DNA from: Streptomyces griseus
GTDB lineage: Bacteria > Actinomycetota > Actinomycetes > Streptomycetales > Streptomycetaceae
Direction of reading: 5' to 3'
NCBI GenBank assembly: GCA_002154345.1
Contig: MUNB01000152.1
Location: 199-40,203 of the forward strand
Length of the DNA: 40,005 nucleotides
The position numbers were made by a program, and so were the translations under genes. The notes under the pieces were generated by a model that saw only the letters and a program-made list of their open reading frames with translations, was not told where the DNA came from and searched no databases. Below are positions 32,317-40,005 of the stretch, in pieces. Each line of letters starts with the position of its first letter. Within the stretch, counting starts at the first letter, position 1.

Positions 32317-32451
32317 ATGGCGCAGAATCGGCGGCCGACCGCTGCTGCCTGCGGAATCGAGGGCGACGACGTACGCGTGTTGTTGTCGGCGAACCCGGGC
32401 TGCGGTGACGTCGAATCAGGGGTGGGACCGGTCGTGCGGCTGCGGGGGTAG
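32317..32451 (+). CDS. Possible 44-codon leader ORF between RAE and rph
   Basis: An ATG five bases after the RAE opens a frame that starts MAQNRRPTAAACGIEGDDVR and ends VVRLRG. A G-run directly precedes the ATG, but no proper ribosome site is present. It could be a regulatory leader peptide or chance. Nothing in its sequence suggests a function. Confidence 0.15.
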   Translation: MAQNRRPTAAACGIEGDDVRVLLSANPGCGDVESGVGPVVRLRG

Positions 32452-32609
32452 GCCCAGGCTGCCCGGGTGTGTCGGCCGCAGGACTCGCCGGAAGGAAGAC
32501 GACCAGGGATGAGAACGTGGCCGAAGAGAAGTGTGACGGAGAGCGCGACACCGGTGATCCGACCGGCCGCCGCGGCGCGACGGATGACGGCCACCCCGGA
32601 GGTGTCGCG

Positions 32610-35300
32610 ATGACCGGGCGGTACGTGGTGGATCTGCGGGAGGTCGACGAGACGCAGGTCGCGGTCGTCGGCGGCAAGGGCGCACATCTGGGCGGCCTGT
32701 CGAGGATCGAGGGCGCCCATGTGCCGGGTGGCGTCTGTGTGACGACGGATGCCTTCCGGCGGGTGATGGCGCAAGCTCCCGCGCTCGACGGCCTGCTCGA
32801 TGAGTTGTCGCGGGTGGACCCGGAGGACCGGGAGGCGATCCGTACGCTCAGCGCGCGGATCCGGAGCACGATCGAGGAGACCGCGCTCCCGGACGACATC
32901 GCGGCGGAGATCACCGGCGCGCTCGCCGGTATCGACGGTCTCACCGGTGCCGACAGCCTCGGCGGTCCCGCCGGCCCCGGCGAGCAGGCCGCCTACGCGG
33001 TGCGGTCCAGTGCGACGGCGGAGGATTCGCCGACCGCTTCGTTCGCCGGACAGCAGGACACGTACCTGAATGTCGTCGGGCCGTCGGAGGTCCTGCGCCG
33101 TATCAGCCATTGCTGGGCGTCGCTGTTCACCGAGCGGGCGGTGGTCTACCGGCAGCGCAACGGAATCGACCACCGCGCGGTCCGTATGGCGGTGGTCGTG
33201 CAGCGAATGGTCTTTCCGCGGGCGTCGGGCATCCTGTTCACGGCCGATCCCGTCACGGGGAACCGGAAGGTCGCGACGGTGGAGGCGGGCTTCGGTCTGG
33301 GCGAGGCCTTGGTGTCGGGTCTGGTGAACCCGGATGTCTTCACCGTGCGGAACGACGCGGTGGTGACCAGGGCGATTGCCGCCAAGCGGCGGGCGGTTCG
33401 CCCGGAGCCGGGTGGTGGCACGCGGGAGGTGGCGGTCGATGCGGGGGAGCAGGAGCGGCCGGCACTGGCGGATGGGCAGGCGGTGGAGTTGGTGCGGCTG
33501 GGGCGGCGGATCGAAGCGTATTTCGGCTCTCCGCAGGACATCGAGTGGTGTCTGGTGCAGGACGGCTTCCGGATCGTTCAGAGCCGCCCGATCACCACGC
33601 TCTTCCCCGTGCCCGAGAGCGGCGACGAGGAGAACCACGTCTACGTCTCGGTGGGCCACGGGCAGATGATGACCGACCCGATGAGGCCTCTCGGGTACTC
33701 GATGTGGCAGCTGACGGCTCTGGTCCCGATGCTGGAGGCGGGCGGGAGGCTGTTCGTCGACGTCACCGAACGGCTGGCCTCGCCCGCGACCCGCGACGGT
33801 CTCCTCGACGCGATGGGGAAGGGTGACCCGCTGATCAGGGATGCCCTGGAGACCGTGATCGACCGCGGCGACTTCGTCCCGTCGCTCCCGGACACGACTC
33901 CCGGAAGGCCGCCGTCCGCCGGTGCGCCGCCCGCGCCGATCGCGACCGATCCGGCCGTTGTCACCGCGCTGATCGAGCGCAGCCGGGCGTCGGTCGAGGC
34001 CCTGGAGCGGAACATCCGGACGAAGAGCGGACCGGCGCTGTTCGCGTTTCTGCTGGAGGCTTTCGAGGAGCACAAGCGCGTGCTGAGCGATCCGCTGAGC
34101 ATGCGGGTGATCATGGCGGGGATGGAGGCCACGTGGTGGCTGAACGACAAGCTGGGGGAGTGGCTGGGCGAGAAGAACGCGGCGGACACGCTGACGCTGT
34201 CCGCGCCGGACAACATCACGTCGGAGATGGGACTGGACCTGCTCGACGTCGCGGATGTGATCCGCCCGTGGCCGGAGGTGGTGGCGTTCCTGCGGGACAC
34301 CGCGGACACCGCTGGCACCGGGGATGCGGGCGGTGCCGGGGACGCGGGGAACGGGAATTTCCTGGACGAGATGGAGAAGCTTCCGGGCGGGGCCGAGTCG
34401 CGCGAGGCGATCGTCGGCTATCTCGACCGGTACGGCATGCGCTGCGTGGGCGAGATCGATATCACCAGGCCGCGTTGGCATGAGCGGCCCGTCACGCTGG
34501 TGCCGGTGATCCTCGACCATGTGCGGAATTTCGAGGCGGGCGCGGCGGTCCGGCGTTTCGAGGAGGGCCGGGAGAAGGCGCGCCGGAAGGAACAGGAAGT
34601 GCTGTCGCGCCTGCGGGCCCTGCCGGGCGGGGAGGCGAAGGCCGATGAGACGCGGCGGATGATCGACCGGGTCAGGACGTTCATCGGGTACCGGGAGTAT
34701 CCGAAGTACGGGATCGTCAGCCGCTATTTCGTCTACAAGCGAGCCCTGCTGGCGGAGGCCGAACGCCTGGTGCGGGCAGGGGTGCTGAGGGAGACGGAGG
34801 ACGTCTTCCACCTCACGTTCCAGGAGTTCCACGACGCCGTGCGCACGAACCGGGCGGATGCCGGCCTCGTGGCACGGCGCAAGGAGGCGTTCCGTTCGTA
34901 CCACGCCCTGACGCCGCCGCGGGTGCTCACATCGGAGGGTGAGGTCTTCACCGGGGTGTACCGGCGTGACGATGTGCCGGCGGGGGCGCTGACCGGGCTG
35001 GCGGTGTCGGCGGGGACGGTCGAGGGAAGGGCCCGCGTCGTCCTGGACATGGCGCGGGCCGATCTCGAGGCGGGCGACATCCTGGTCACCGCTTTCACGG
35101 ATCCGAGCTGGTCACCGCTGTTCGTCGGCATCGCGGGTCTGGTGACGGAGGTGGGAGGCCTGATGACCCATGGCGCGGTCATCGCCCGGGAGTACGGCCT
35201 GCCGGCTGTGGTGGGGGTGGAGCGGGCGACCGTGCTGATCCGGGACGGGCAGCGGATCCGTGTGCACGGCAGGGACGGGTACGTCGAGATCCTGCCCTGA
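32610..35300 (+). CDS. rph: Rifampin phosphotransferase (rifamycin-inactivating)
   Basis: The 896-residue protein is a dikinase-like enzyme that transfers the beta-phosphate of ATP to the C21 hydroxyl of rifamycins. The ATP-grasp domain covers about residues 1-320 (VVGGKGAHLGGLSRIEG, AYAVRSSATAEDSPTASFAG, GILFTADPVTGNRKVATVEA). The rifampin-binding domain is about 330-765. The swivelling His domain ends with GGLMTHGAVIAREYGLPAVV carrying His854. GGAGGTG lies six bases before the ATG at 32610; longer starts (GTG 32469) lack this. Length is close to Listeria Rph, with small inserts such as GTGDAGGAGDAGNGN. A RAE upstream implies rifamycin induction. Confidence 0.95.
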   Translation: MTGRYVVDLREVDETQVAVVGGKGAHLGGLSRIEGAHVPGGVCVTTDAFRRVMAQAPALDGLLDELSRVDPEDREAIRTLSARIRSTIEETALPDDIAAEITGALAGIDGLTGADSLGGPAGPGEQAAYAVRSSATAEDSPTASFAGQQDTYLNVVGPSEVLRRISHCWASLFTERAVVYRQRNGIDHRAVRMAVVVQRMVFPRASGILFTADPVTGNRKVATVEAGFGLGEALVSGLVNPDVFTVRNDAVVTRAIAAKRRAVRPEPGGGTREVAVDAGEQERPALADGQAVELVRLGRRIEAYFGSPQDIEWCLVQDGFRIVQSRPITTLFPVPESGDEENHVYVSVGHGQMMTDPMRPLGYSMWQLTALVPMLEAGGRLFVDVTERLASPATRDGLLDAMGKGDPLIRDALETVIDRGDFVPSLPDTTPGRPPSAGAPPAPIATDPAVVTALIERSRASVEALERNIRTKSGPALFAFLLEAFEEHKRVLSDPLSMRVIMAGMEATWWLNDKLGEWLGEKNAADTLTLSAPDNITSEMGLDLLDVADVIRPWPEVVAFLRDTADTAGTGDAGGAGDAGNGNFLDEMEKLPGGAESREAIVGYLDRYGMRCVGEIDITRPRWHERPVTLVPVILDHVRNFEAGAAVRRFEEGREKARRKEQEVLSRLRALPGGEAKADETRRMIDRVRTFIGYREYPKYGIVSRYFVYKRALLAEAERLVRAGVLRETEDVFHLTFQEFHDAVRTNRADAGLVARRKEAFRSYHALTPPRVLTSEGEVFTGVYRRDDVPAGALTGLAVSAGTVEGRARVVLDMARADLEAGDILVTAFTDPSWSPLFVGIAGLVTEVGGLMTHGAVIAREYGLPAVVGVERATVLIRDGQRIRVHGRDGYVEILP

Positions 35301-35301
35301 C

Positions 35302-35326
35302 GGGCCGGCCCGGGGTGACCCGGCCC
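35302..35326. terminator. Candidate terminator between rph and the monooxygenase gene
   Basis: GGGCCGG (35302-35308) pairs with CCGGCCC (35320-35326), with extra GC pairing possible inside. It begins right after the rph stop and lies between convergent genes. Confidence 0.5.
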
Positions 35327-35364
35327 TGCTCCGCGCAGGCCCGGGCCGCGCCGGGTACGGCGCG

Positions 35365-37173
35365 TCAGCTGGGGTGGCCGGTCCGGTCCCGGAGGATTTC
35401 CTGGATGGATTCGGCGCGCCAGCGGGCGAGGAGTGCGTGGAAGGCGACGGCGCTGTGGGGGTAGGCGAAGGGGCCGTTCGGCCGGCCGCGGCCTTCACGG
35501 TTGTAGTAGCCGGGGGTGCACTCGGCGTGGAACCACTCGTGGTCGGGTGCGTCCGCGGCCAGGACGGCGGTCCAGGCGTCCTCGGCCTCGGGTGTGGGTT
35601 CGATGAGGGCAGCGGCGGCCTCGGCGGCTGCGATGAGGGCGGCGGCGTGGCGGGCCTGTTCGTCCAGGATGTGGGTGAAGTTGACGCTGCTGGCGTTCTG
35701 GAGGGCGCCCAGGTGTACGAGGTTGGGGAAGCCGTTGCTGGTGAAGCCGTGGAGGGTGCGCGGGCCCCGTCGTGCCCAGGCGTGGAGCAGCTGGGTGCCG
35801 CCGCGGCCGTGTACGGGGAGCTTGCCGGTGCTGATGGCGGAGGTTCCGACGTTGAACCCGGTGGCGAAGATCAGGCAGTCGAGTTCGTAGGTGGTCGCGC
35901 CGACAGTGACGCCGCGTTCGGTGATGTGTTCGATGCCGTGGGTGTCCGTGGTGTCGACGAGGGTGACGTTGTCGCGGTTGAACGCGGGGTAGTAGAGGTC
36001 GGAGAAGGTGGGGCGTTTGCAGGCGTAGCGGTACCAGGGCTTGAGCTTCTCCGCCGTCTCCGGGTCCGTGACGCTCTGCTCGACGCGGGTTCGCAGCTCG
36101 TTCATCTTGGCGGCGTCGGCGGCCTCGTAGGCGGCTTCGAAGGCTGCCCGGTCGCCGTGTCGGCGGAAGCTGGGCAGGAGTTTTTCCAGCAGGCTCGCCG
36201 ATGTGGTCCACCGGTCGGCGACGAGGTCGTGGTCGGTGTTCTCGCCGGAGACGATGCGGAGGTAGTTCTCCCGTCGCCCGCGGGCCCAGCCGTCGTGGTC
36301 GGCGCCGACGTCCTGGGCGGTGGTGCGGCGGTTGGCGCGTACGTCCACGGTGGAGGGTGTGCGCTGGAACACGTAGAGGTGGGCGGCGTCCTGGGCCAGC
36401 ATCGGGATGACCTGGATGCCGGTGGCCCCGGTGCCGACGATGCCCACCCGCTTGTCCGCGAGGCGGGTCATGCCGCCCTGCGGGGTGCCGCCGGTGTAGG
36501 CGTAGCCCCACCGTGAGGTGTGGAAGGTGTGGCCGGCGAACTTCTCGATGCCAGGGATCCCGGGGAGTTTCGGGTCGGTGAGGGTACCGGTGGCGTTGAC
36601 GACGTAGGTGGCCCGGAAGGCATCACCGCGGTCGGTGGCCACGATCCATGTCGCGGACGTCTCCTCCCAGGTCAGCGACGTGACGCCGGTGGAGAACAGG
36701 GTGTCGGTGTAGAGCCCGAAGGTGTCCGCGATCCGTACGGCGTGGCGGCGGATCTCGTCTCCGGGGGCGTATTTCCACTCCGGTACGTAGCCGGTTTCGT
36801 CGAGCATCGGCAGATACACGTGGGACTCGACGTCGCAGTGGACACCCGGGTAGCGGTTCCAGTACCAGGTGCCCCCGAAGTCGCCGCCCTTCTCGACGAA
36901 CCGCACCCGCTCCACGCCCTGTTGACGCAGGTGTGCCCCGGTGAGGATGCCGCCGAAGCCGCCGCCTATGACGGCGACGTCGACGGTGTCGTGGCAAGGG
37001 CCGCGCCTGCGGGGCTCCTTGATGTAGGGATCGGCGGCGTAGTAGCCGAACTCGGCGTCGGCGTCCCGGTATTGGGCGGCGCCGTCGGGCCGGACGCGCC
37101 GCTCACGCTCGTAGCGGTAGCGCTCGCGCAGTGCGGCCGGCTCGTGGGGGGCCGGTAGGTGAGGGTTCGTCAT
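35365..37173 (-). CDS. Type I Baeyer-Villiger (flavin-binding) monooxygenase
   Basis: The 602-residue protein has an FAD Rossmann motif in VDVAVIGGGFGGILTGAHLR (residues 64-83) and an NADPH Rossmann motif in KRVGIVGTGATGIQVIPM (about 244). The BVMO fingerprint FxGxxxHxxxW is Phe212-Ala-Gly-His-Thr-Phe-His-Thr-Ser-Arg-Trp222. IFATGFN is the usual ATG motif. Such enzymes insert oxygen beside ketones to give esters or lactones, or oxidise heteroatoms. The N-terminal extension of about 60 residues is shared by cyclopentadecanone/terpenoid-type BVMOs. The ATG has GAGG seven bases upstream. It is divergent from a lipoprotein gene across a perfect palindrome. Substrate unknown. Confidence 0.93.
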   Translation of the reverse strand: MTNPHLPAPHEPAALRERYRYERERRVRPDGAAQYRDADAEFGYYAADPYIKEPRRRGPCHDTVDVAVIGGGFGGILTGAHLRQQGVERVRFVEKGGDFGGTWYWNRYPGVHCDVESHVYLPMLDETGYVPEWKYAPGDEIRRHAVRIADTFGLYTDTLFSTGVTSLTWEETSATWIVATDRGDAFRATYVVNATGTLTDPKLPGIPGIEKFAGHTFHTSRWGYAYTGGTPQGGMTRLADKRVGIVGTGATGIQVIPMLAQDAAHLYVFQRTPSTVDVRANRRTTAQDVGADHDGWARGRRENYLRIVSGENTDHDLVADRWTTSASLLEKLLPSFRRHGDRAAFEAAYEAADAAKMNELRTRVEQSVTDPETAEKLKPWYRYACKRPTFSDLYYPAFNRDNVTLVDTTDTHGIEHITERGVTVGATTYELDCLIFATGFNVGTSAISTGKLPVHGRGGTQLLHAWARRGPRTLHGFTSNGFPNLVHLGALQNASSVNFTHILDEQARHAAALIAAAEAAAALIEPTPEAEDAWTAVLAADAPDHEWFHAECTPGYYNREGRGRPNGPFAYPHSAVAFHALLARWRAESIQEILRDRTGHPS

Positions 37174-37240
37174 GCGGGGGCCTCGTTCCGGTGGTCGGGG
37201 TCGGTCCCGGGTGGGCGACCGGTCCGCTACCGTAGCAACT

Positions 37241-37260
37241 ACCGGACAACACTGTCCGGT
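37241..37260. promoter_or_regulatory. Perfect 20-bp palindrome in the monooxygenase-lipoprotein gap
   Basis: ACCGGACA (37241-37248), ACAC, TGTCCGGT (37253-37260) is an exact inverted repeat. It lies 68 bases before the monooxygenase start and 101 before the lipoprotein start. A TetR-type operator is likely, with the TetR at 38405-38995 as first candidate. Confidence 0.75.
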
Positions 37261-37360
37261 TGCGGTTCGGTGGCAGCGACGACATCAAGCCAAGGGCAGA
37301 GACGTCCATACGCACGCCGCCCCCGGGAATCCGCACCGTGGACAGGAAGAGCGACCTGCT

Positions 37361-38383
37361 ATGCAGCGAACACCGGCCCGGCGTCTTACCGTGCTGGCCA
37401 CGATCGGCGCCCTGCTCCTGACGGGATGCGGCACCAAGCCCGCGGCCCCGGAAGCAGAACGAACAACGGCCTCCGCGGACGGGCGGACGATCCGGGCGCA
37501 GAAACTGATGCAGTTGACCCGGACGCACACCGAGACGGGCATGACCTTGCTGGAGGGTCCGGTGTTCGGCAAGGACGGCGGCCTGTACGTCGTCGATGTC
37601 ACCGCACCCGAGGGCAAGCCCAAGGTCATCCGCGTCGACGTCACGAGGAAGACGTCCCGGGCGGTCCACACCGACGGCAAAGGGGCTTATACCTCGGCCC
37701 AGTTCAGCCCGTACGACCAGCGGCTCTACCTCAGCGACTTCGCGCACGGCGAGGTCGTGAGCCTGGCCCCCGGAGGCGGCGACCTGCGGACCTTCTTCTC
37801 GGGCGAGATCGACGGAGCGCCGATGAACCCCGACGACATCGCCTTCGACCAGGAGGGCAATCTGTACGTCAGCGACTCACGGGGCCTGTCCGAGGGCAAG
37901 GCTCTGGGCCGTGTGGTGCGGATCGGCCGCGAGGGCGGACAGGCCACGGTCCTGGCCGAGAACCTGGCCGCACCGAACGGGATCTCGTTCGACGCGGACC
38001 ACCGAGGGCTGTGGTTCAGCGAACTCACCGAGAACCGGATCTCCTACCTGCGCCTCGACGAAAGAGGCGCAGTGCTCTCCCGGCACACCGCGATCCGTGT
38101 GGACGCCGGGATCGCTCAGACCGACTCGATCGCCGTCGACGCGGACGGCAACCTCTACCAGGGGCTGCACGGGCGGGCGGCCATGGCCGTGTACGACCGG
38201 CACGGTGAGCGGCTGGCGACGGTCGAGGTCCCTTCCCGCGCGGAGGGTCTGGAATCGGCGACGAACGTGGCCATCACGCCCGGCGGGACGAAGGCCTACA
38301 TGACCGTCAGCGGCCCCGCGGGAGGCTACCTGTACACCTTCGACGCCCTCGCGGAGGGCATCCGCCAGTCCAACGGCGGCTGA
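37361..38383 (+). CDS. Lipoprotein with SMP-30/gluconolactonase-like beta-propeller
   Basis: The 340-residue protein has a lipoprotein signal: RR-containing N-region, then LATIGALLLTG and lipobox Cys23 (LLTGC). A six-bladed SMP-30/Gluconolactonase/LRE-like propeller follows at about 60-330, with LLEGPVFGKDGGLYVVDVTA, MNPDDIAFDQEGNLYVSDSR and APNGISFDADHRGLWFSELT supplying the usual Glu, Asn and Asp metal ligands. Members hydrolyse lactones or other esters. Next to a lactone-forming BVMO, a surface lactonase role is attractive but unproven. AGGAAG lies 10-11 bases before the ATG. The TetR gene converges on it. Confidence 0.85.
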   Translation: MQRTPARRLTVLATIGALLLTGCGTKPAAPEAERTTASADGRTIRAQKLMQLTRTHTETGMTLLEGPVFGKDGGLYVVDVTAPEGKPKVIRVDVTRKTSRAVHTDGKGAYTSAQFSPYDQRLYLSDFAHGEVVSLAPGGGDLRTFFSGEIDGAPMNPDDIAFDQEGNLYVSDSRGLSEGKALGRVVRIGREGGQATVLAENLAAPNGISFDADHRGLWFSELTENRISYLRLDERGAVLSRHTAIRVDAGIAQTDSIAVDADGNLYQGLHGRAAMAVYDRHGERLATVEVPSRAEGLESATNVAITPGGTKAYMTVSGPAGGYLYTFDALAEGIRQSNGG

Positions 38384-38404
38384 CACCGACACACGCCTCG
38401 CAGC

Positions 38405-38995
38405 TCAACCGCCGAAGGCCTGTACCGGCCCCACCTCCACACCGAGCAACCGCCAGGCGGCCAGCGCCCGGTGCTCGCGTTCTTCGCGGGTGGGGCCGGT
38501 GGCGGCGGCGGAGACCATGGCGACCGAGAGCGCGAGGCCGTCCGCCACCCCCAGCCGATGGCCGGGGGGCAGATGCTTGCGCAGTGCGTGCTCGACGCGC
38601 CCGGACAGGCTCAGGGCGTGCACGCGAATCCCGGAGCGACTGCCCGCCCGGTCGGTGTGGAGGAGGCCGATGAAAGCGGCAGATTCCGCGAGATGCCAGG
38701 TCAGTACGCCGAGTACCGCGGGGAAGGTCGCGCTCTCGGCCTCGGCGGCCTGCTCGATCTGCCGCACGTTCTCCTCGAGAACCGCGCTCACCGCAGCGGT
38801 CCGGTCGGGGAAATGCCGGTAGAGAACGCCCTGCCCGACCCCCGCCCTGCGCGCTATCGCGGACAGCGGAGCCTCCAGCCCGTGCTCCGCGAAGACCTCC
38901 CGGGCAGCGGCGACCAGGGCGGCCCGGTTACGGCCGGCAGCCTTCGGCCCGTCGTTCGCGGGCCGCCGTCCGCCCGGCTCGGTGTGCTCGGTCAT
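38405..38995 (-). CDS. TetR-family regulator
   Basis: The 196-residue protein has a TetR helix-turn-helix at about residues 22-70 (GRNRAALVAAAREVFAEHGL, LSAIARRAGVGQGVLYRHFP). The C-terminal half resembles the TetR_C_33-like group. The ATG at 38995 has TACCCT (39002-39007, minus strand) six bases upstream and TGAAGC 17 bases before that, so the mRNA is probably leaderless; a longer start at 39031 would begin before this -10. It converges on the lipoprotein gene. It may bind the 20-bp palindrome at 37241-37260. Confidence 0.9.
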   Translation of the reverse strand: MTEHTEPGGRRPANDGPKAAGRNRAALVAAAREVFAEHGLEAPLSAIARRAGVGQGVLYRHFPDRTAAVSAVLEENVRQIEQAAEAESATFPAVLGVLTWHLAESAAFIGLLHTDRAGSRSGIRVHALSLSGRVEHALRKHLPPGHRLGVADGLALSVAMVSAAATGPTREEREHRALAAWRLLGVEVGPVQAFGG

Positions 38996-39279
38996 CCGGG
39001 AAGGGTACCGGCCGGGACGATCCGGCTTCACCGGGTTGCGGCACCGTTCGGCGGTGGCGGCTTTTGCTGCGCTCGGTGTGGTGAACGGGGCCTTGCGGGC
39101 GGTGTCGGTTCCTGCACTGGTGGGCCCGCAGGCGATCCGGCCGGCCGTGTTTGCCGCACCGGCACCGTCACCGGGTGCCGATGCTTTCGCTGGTTGGGTG
39201 GAGGGGCGGAAGGTGTGCGCACTATCCGGCTGCGTGTTCGATTGGTGTTCTGGGGGCGGCAGCAGGAAGAATCGATGGC

Positions 39280-39474
39280 ATGGCGATGTGCAAGAAGTGC
39301 GGTGCGCAGAAACGACGTTGGCCCCGTACTTGTTCCCGGTGCCGTTCCGGATCGTCGGACCGGGGAGAGACGGCCATGGACGCCGCCGAACTGGCCGCGG
39401 AGACGGGACTGCTCGGATGGATCGGGCGAGGCGTGATGGGGGTCGTGCGGCTGGTACTGCGCACGATTGGGTGA
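39280..39474 (+). CDS. 64-residue zinc-ribbon protein
   Basis: The protein begins MAMCKKCGAQKRRWPRTCSR and has two CxxC knuckles (Cys4/Cys7 and Cys18/Cys21) ten residues apart, a compact zinc ribbon. The second half is an amphipathic to hydrophobic helix (DAAELAAETGLLGWIGRGVM, GVVRLVLRTIG). GGAAG lies ten bases before the ATG at 39280; the ATG at 39286 is possible. The arrangement recalls short Streptomyces proteins of unknown function. The hydrophobic tail may contact a membrane or partner. Confidence 0.6.
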   Translation: MAMCKKCGAQKRRWPRTCSRCRSGSSDRGETAMDAAELAAETGLLGWIGRGVMGVVRLVLRTIG

Positions 39475-40005
39475 CTGGCGGGGTTTCTGTCCTCTTTTTT
39501 TGTTCGGGGTGTCTTGTCGGGGCGTCCGTGCTGGTGTTGGTGGTTGTGTTGTGGCTTTGCGAGGGTGGGCCGGTTTTCGTGCGTGGTATTCCGGGTGCGG
39601 TGTGTTCGTTTTCGTAGGGGGCTCGTGGCGGTGCTGGTGATGACCGGGCCCGGAGACGTGCCTGGCACCCTCCATGTCAGGCGTGATCGCAGCCGTGCCT
39701 TCGCCGGATCAGGGGCTGGAGCGGCTGGCTGAACGCGATGTGACGCTGTGGTCCTTTGCCGGTCCTCTGTGGCGGGTGTCGGCGGAGGCGAGCTACAGGT
39801 CTGTGCGCCCGCTCTTTGCGGACGACAGTAAGGCCCGCGATTTTTTTGGGGCTCTGGTTTTCAATGTCCTGTAGGGCAGGACGTGGTGGTTGATGTGGCG
39901 GTAGGGGAGCCCTTGGGTCTTCGCCCTGGCTCTGGCCACTGGCCCGCGCCCCGGCTTGCCCTTCGTCTTGTCTTGGCGTGTGCGTCGTGGTTTGTGGCTC
40001 TTTTG
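39475..40005. other. 531-bp T/G-rich tail without a confident gene
   Basis: The plus strand is unusually rich in T and G (for example runs at 39496-39503 and 39840-39847), unlike the rest of the window. It contains one weak 66-codon ORF (39674-39874) and, on the minus strand, a frame open from the right edge to a stop at 39793 with Lys/Arg-rich content. Neither is recognisable. A decayed gene or mobile-element remnant is possible. Confidence 0.45.
39674..39874 (+). CDS. Doubtful 66-residue ORF
   Basis: The frame reads MSGVIAAVPSPDQGLERLAE and continues RDVTLWSFAGPLWRV, ending FFGALVFNVL. No ribosome site is close to the ATG, and codon use with several T-ending codons is atypical for this genome. 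A 6-bp stem with the stop codon in the loop (39866-39882) ends it. It may be a remnant of a longer gene or not a gene. Confidence 0.2.
   Translation: MSGVIAAVPSPDQGLERLAERDVTLWSFAGPLWRVSAEASYRSVRPLFADDSKARDFFGALVFNVL

Larger units (their letters stand above)
32188..32609. other. 422-bp gap and leader before rph
   Basis: It holds a hairpin (32243-32269), an AT-rich TTATAG -10-like patch (32279-32284), the RAE (32293-32311) and about 300 bases of further leader before the rph start. The leader has an ATG-initiated 44-codon reading frame directly after the RAE, listed separately. Nothing else is recognisable. Confidence 0.6.

Noticed and set aside
32469..32609. N-terminal extension of rph from the GTG at 32469
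   Set aside because: The extension is not part of the conserved Rph start (YVVDLREVDETQ region) and the ATG at 32610 has an excellent ribosome site.
32286..34904. 872-codon minus-strand ORF opposite rph
   Set aside because: Antisense shadow of rph, with Arg/His/Pro-rich low-complexity sequence and no start signals.
39028..39675. 215-codon minus-strand ORF at the right end
   Set aside because: Pro/His/Thr/Arg-rich composition is what the reverse of T/G-rich DNA gives, and it lies opposite the zinc-ribbon gene.

Overview
The window is a stretch of a high-GC actinomycete chromosome, almost certainly a Streptomyces. The evidence is very high GC at third codon positions, GTG starts, a mycothiol-dependent-type enzyme, a perfect CebR box before a family 6 cellulase, a DmdR1/IdeR-type iron box, a rifamycin-associated element before a rifampin phosphotransferase, and many genes that look leaderless. 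No tRNA, rRNA, CRISPR array, insertion sequence or prophage was seen. The region reads as a patchwork of short regulator-plus-effector modules, typical of accessory or chromosome-arm DNA.

Layout. 1-747: divergent ohr (cut by the window edge) and ohrR around a triple half-site operator. 741-2890: DHA2 drug exporter followed by its TetR regulator, with a 28-bp palindrome in front. 2977-4311: an unknown protein and a maleylpyruvate isomerase-family protein, both with leaderless-type promoters. 4424-5205: thpR and a 45-codon ORF behind it. 5320-7049: HD-domain protein and GlxA-type regulator, coupled by an ATGA overlap. 7192-9570: LysR regulator divergent from an MFS exporter. 9709-12111: second DHA2 exporter divergent from an XRE-cupin regulator. 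12285-15393: secreted PQQ-type sugar dehydrogenase divergent from a GH6 cellulase with two CebR boxes between. 15538-17466: secreted HtaA-domain protein with an iron box inside its promoter. 17714-19274: ECF42-type sigma factor and its DGPF/YCII partner, with a matching ECF42 promoter. 19407-22396: saccharopine dehydrogenase-family protein divergent from a TetR and an alpha/beta hydrolase. 22487-23416: MarR divergent from a DoxX-like protein. 23510-24721: DUF998 membrane protein and a HAD-like protein. 24919-27915: a 998-residue secreted multidomain sugar-active protein. 28197-29672: secreted S33 peptidase. 29808-32187: small membrane protein divergent from a NarL-type two-component system. 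32188-35300: long leader with RAE, then rph. 35365-38995: Baeyer-Villiger monooxygenase, SMP-30-like lipoprotein and TetR, with a perfect 20-bp palindrome between the first two. 39280-40005: a 64-residue zinc-ribbon protein and a T/G-rich tail that I could not assign.

Themes. (i) Chemical defence: peroxide (ohr), drugs (three MFS pumps), rifamycins (rph), possibly nitrile-like compounds (HD/GlxA). (ii) Extracellular carbohydrate use: GH6, PQQ dehydrogenase and the PA14/propeller/CBM/DUF1080 protein. (iii) Iron or heme capture (HtaA). Regulators usually sit beside their likely target, and dyads in the intergenic gaps support this. All functional calls come from reading motifs and known family features; no database search was run.
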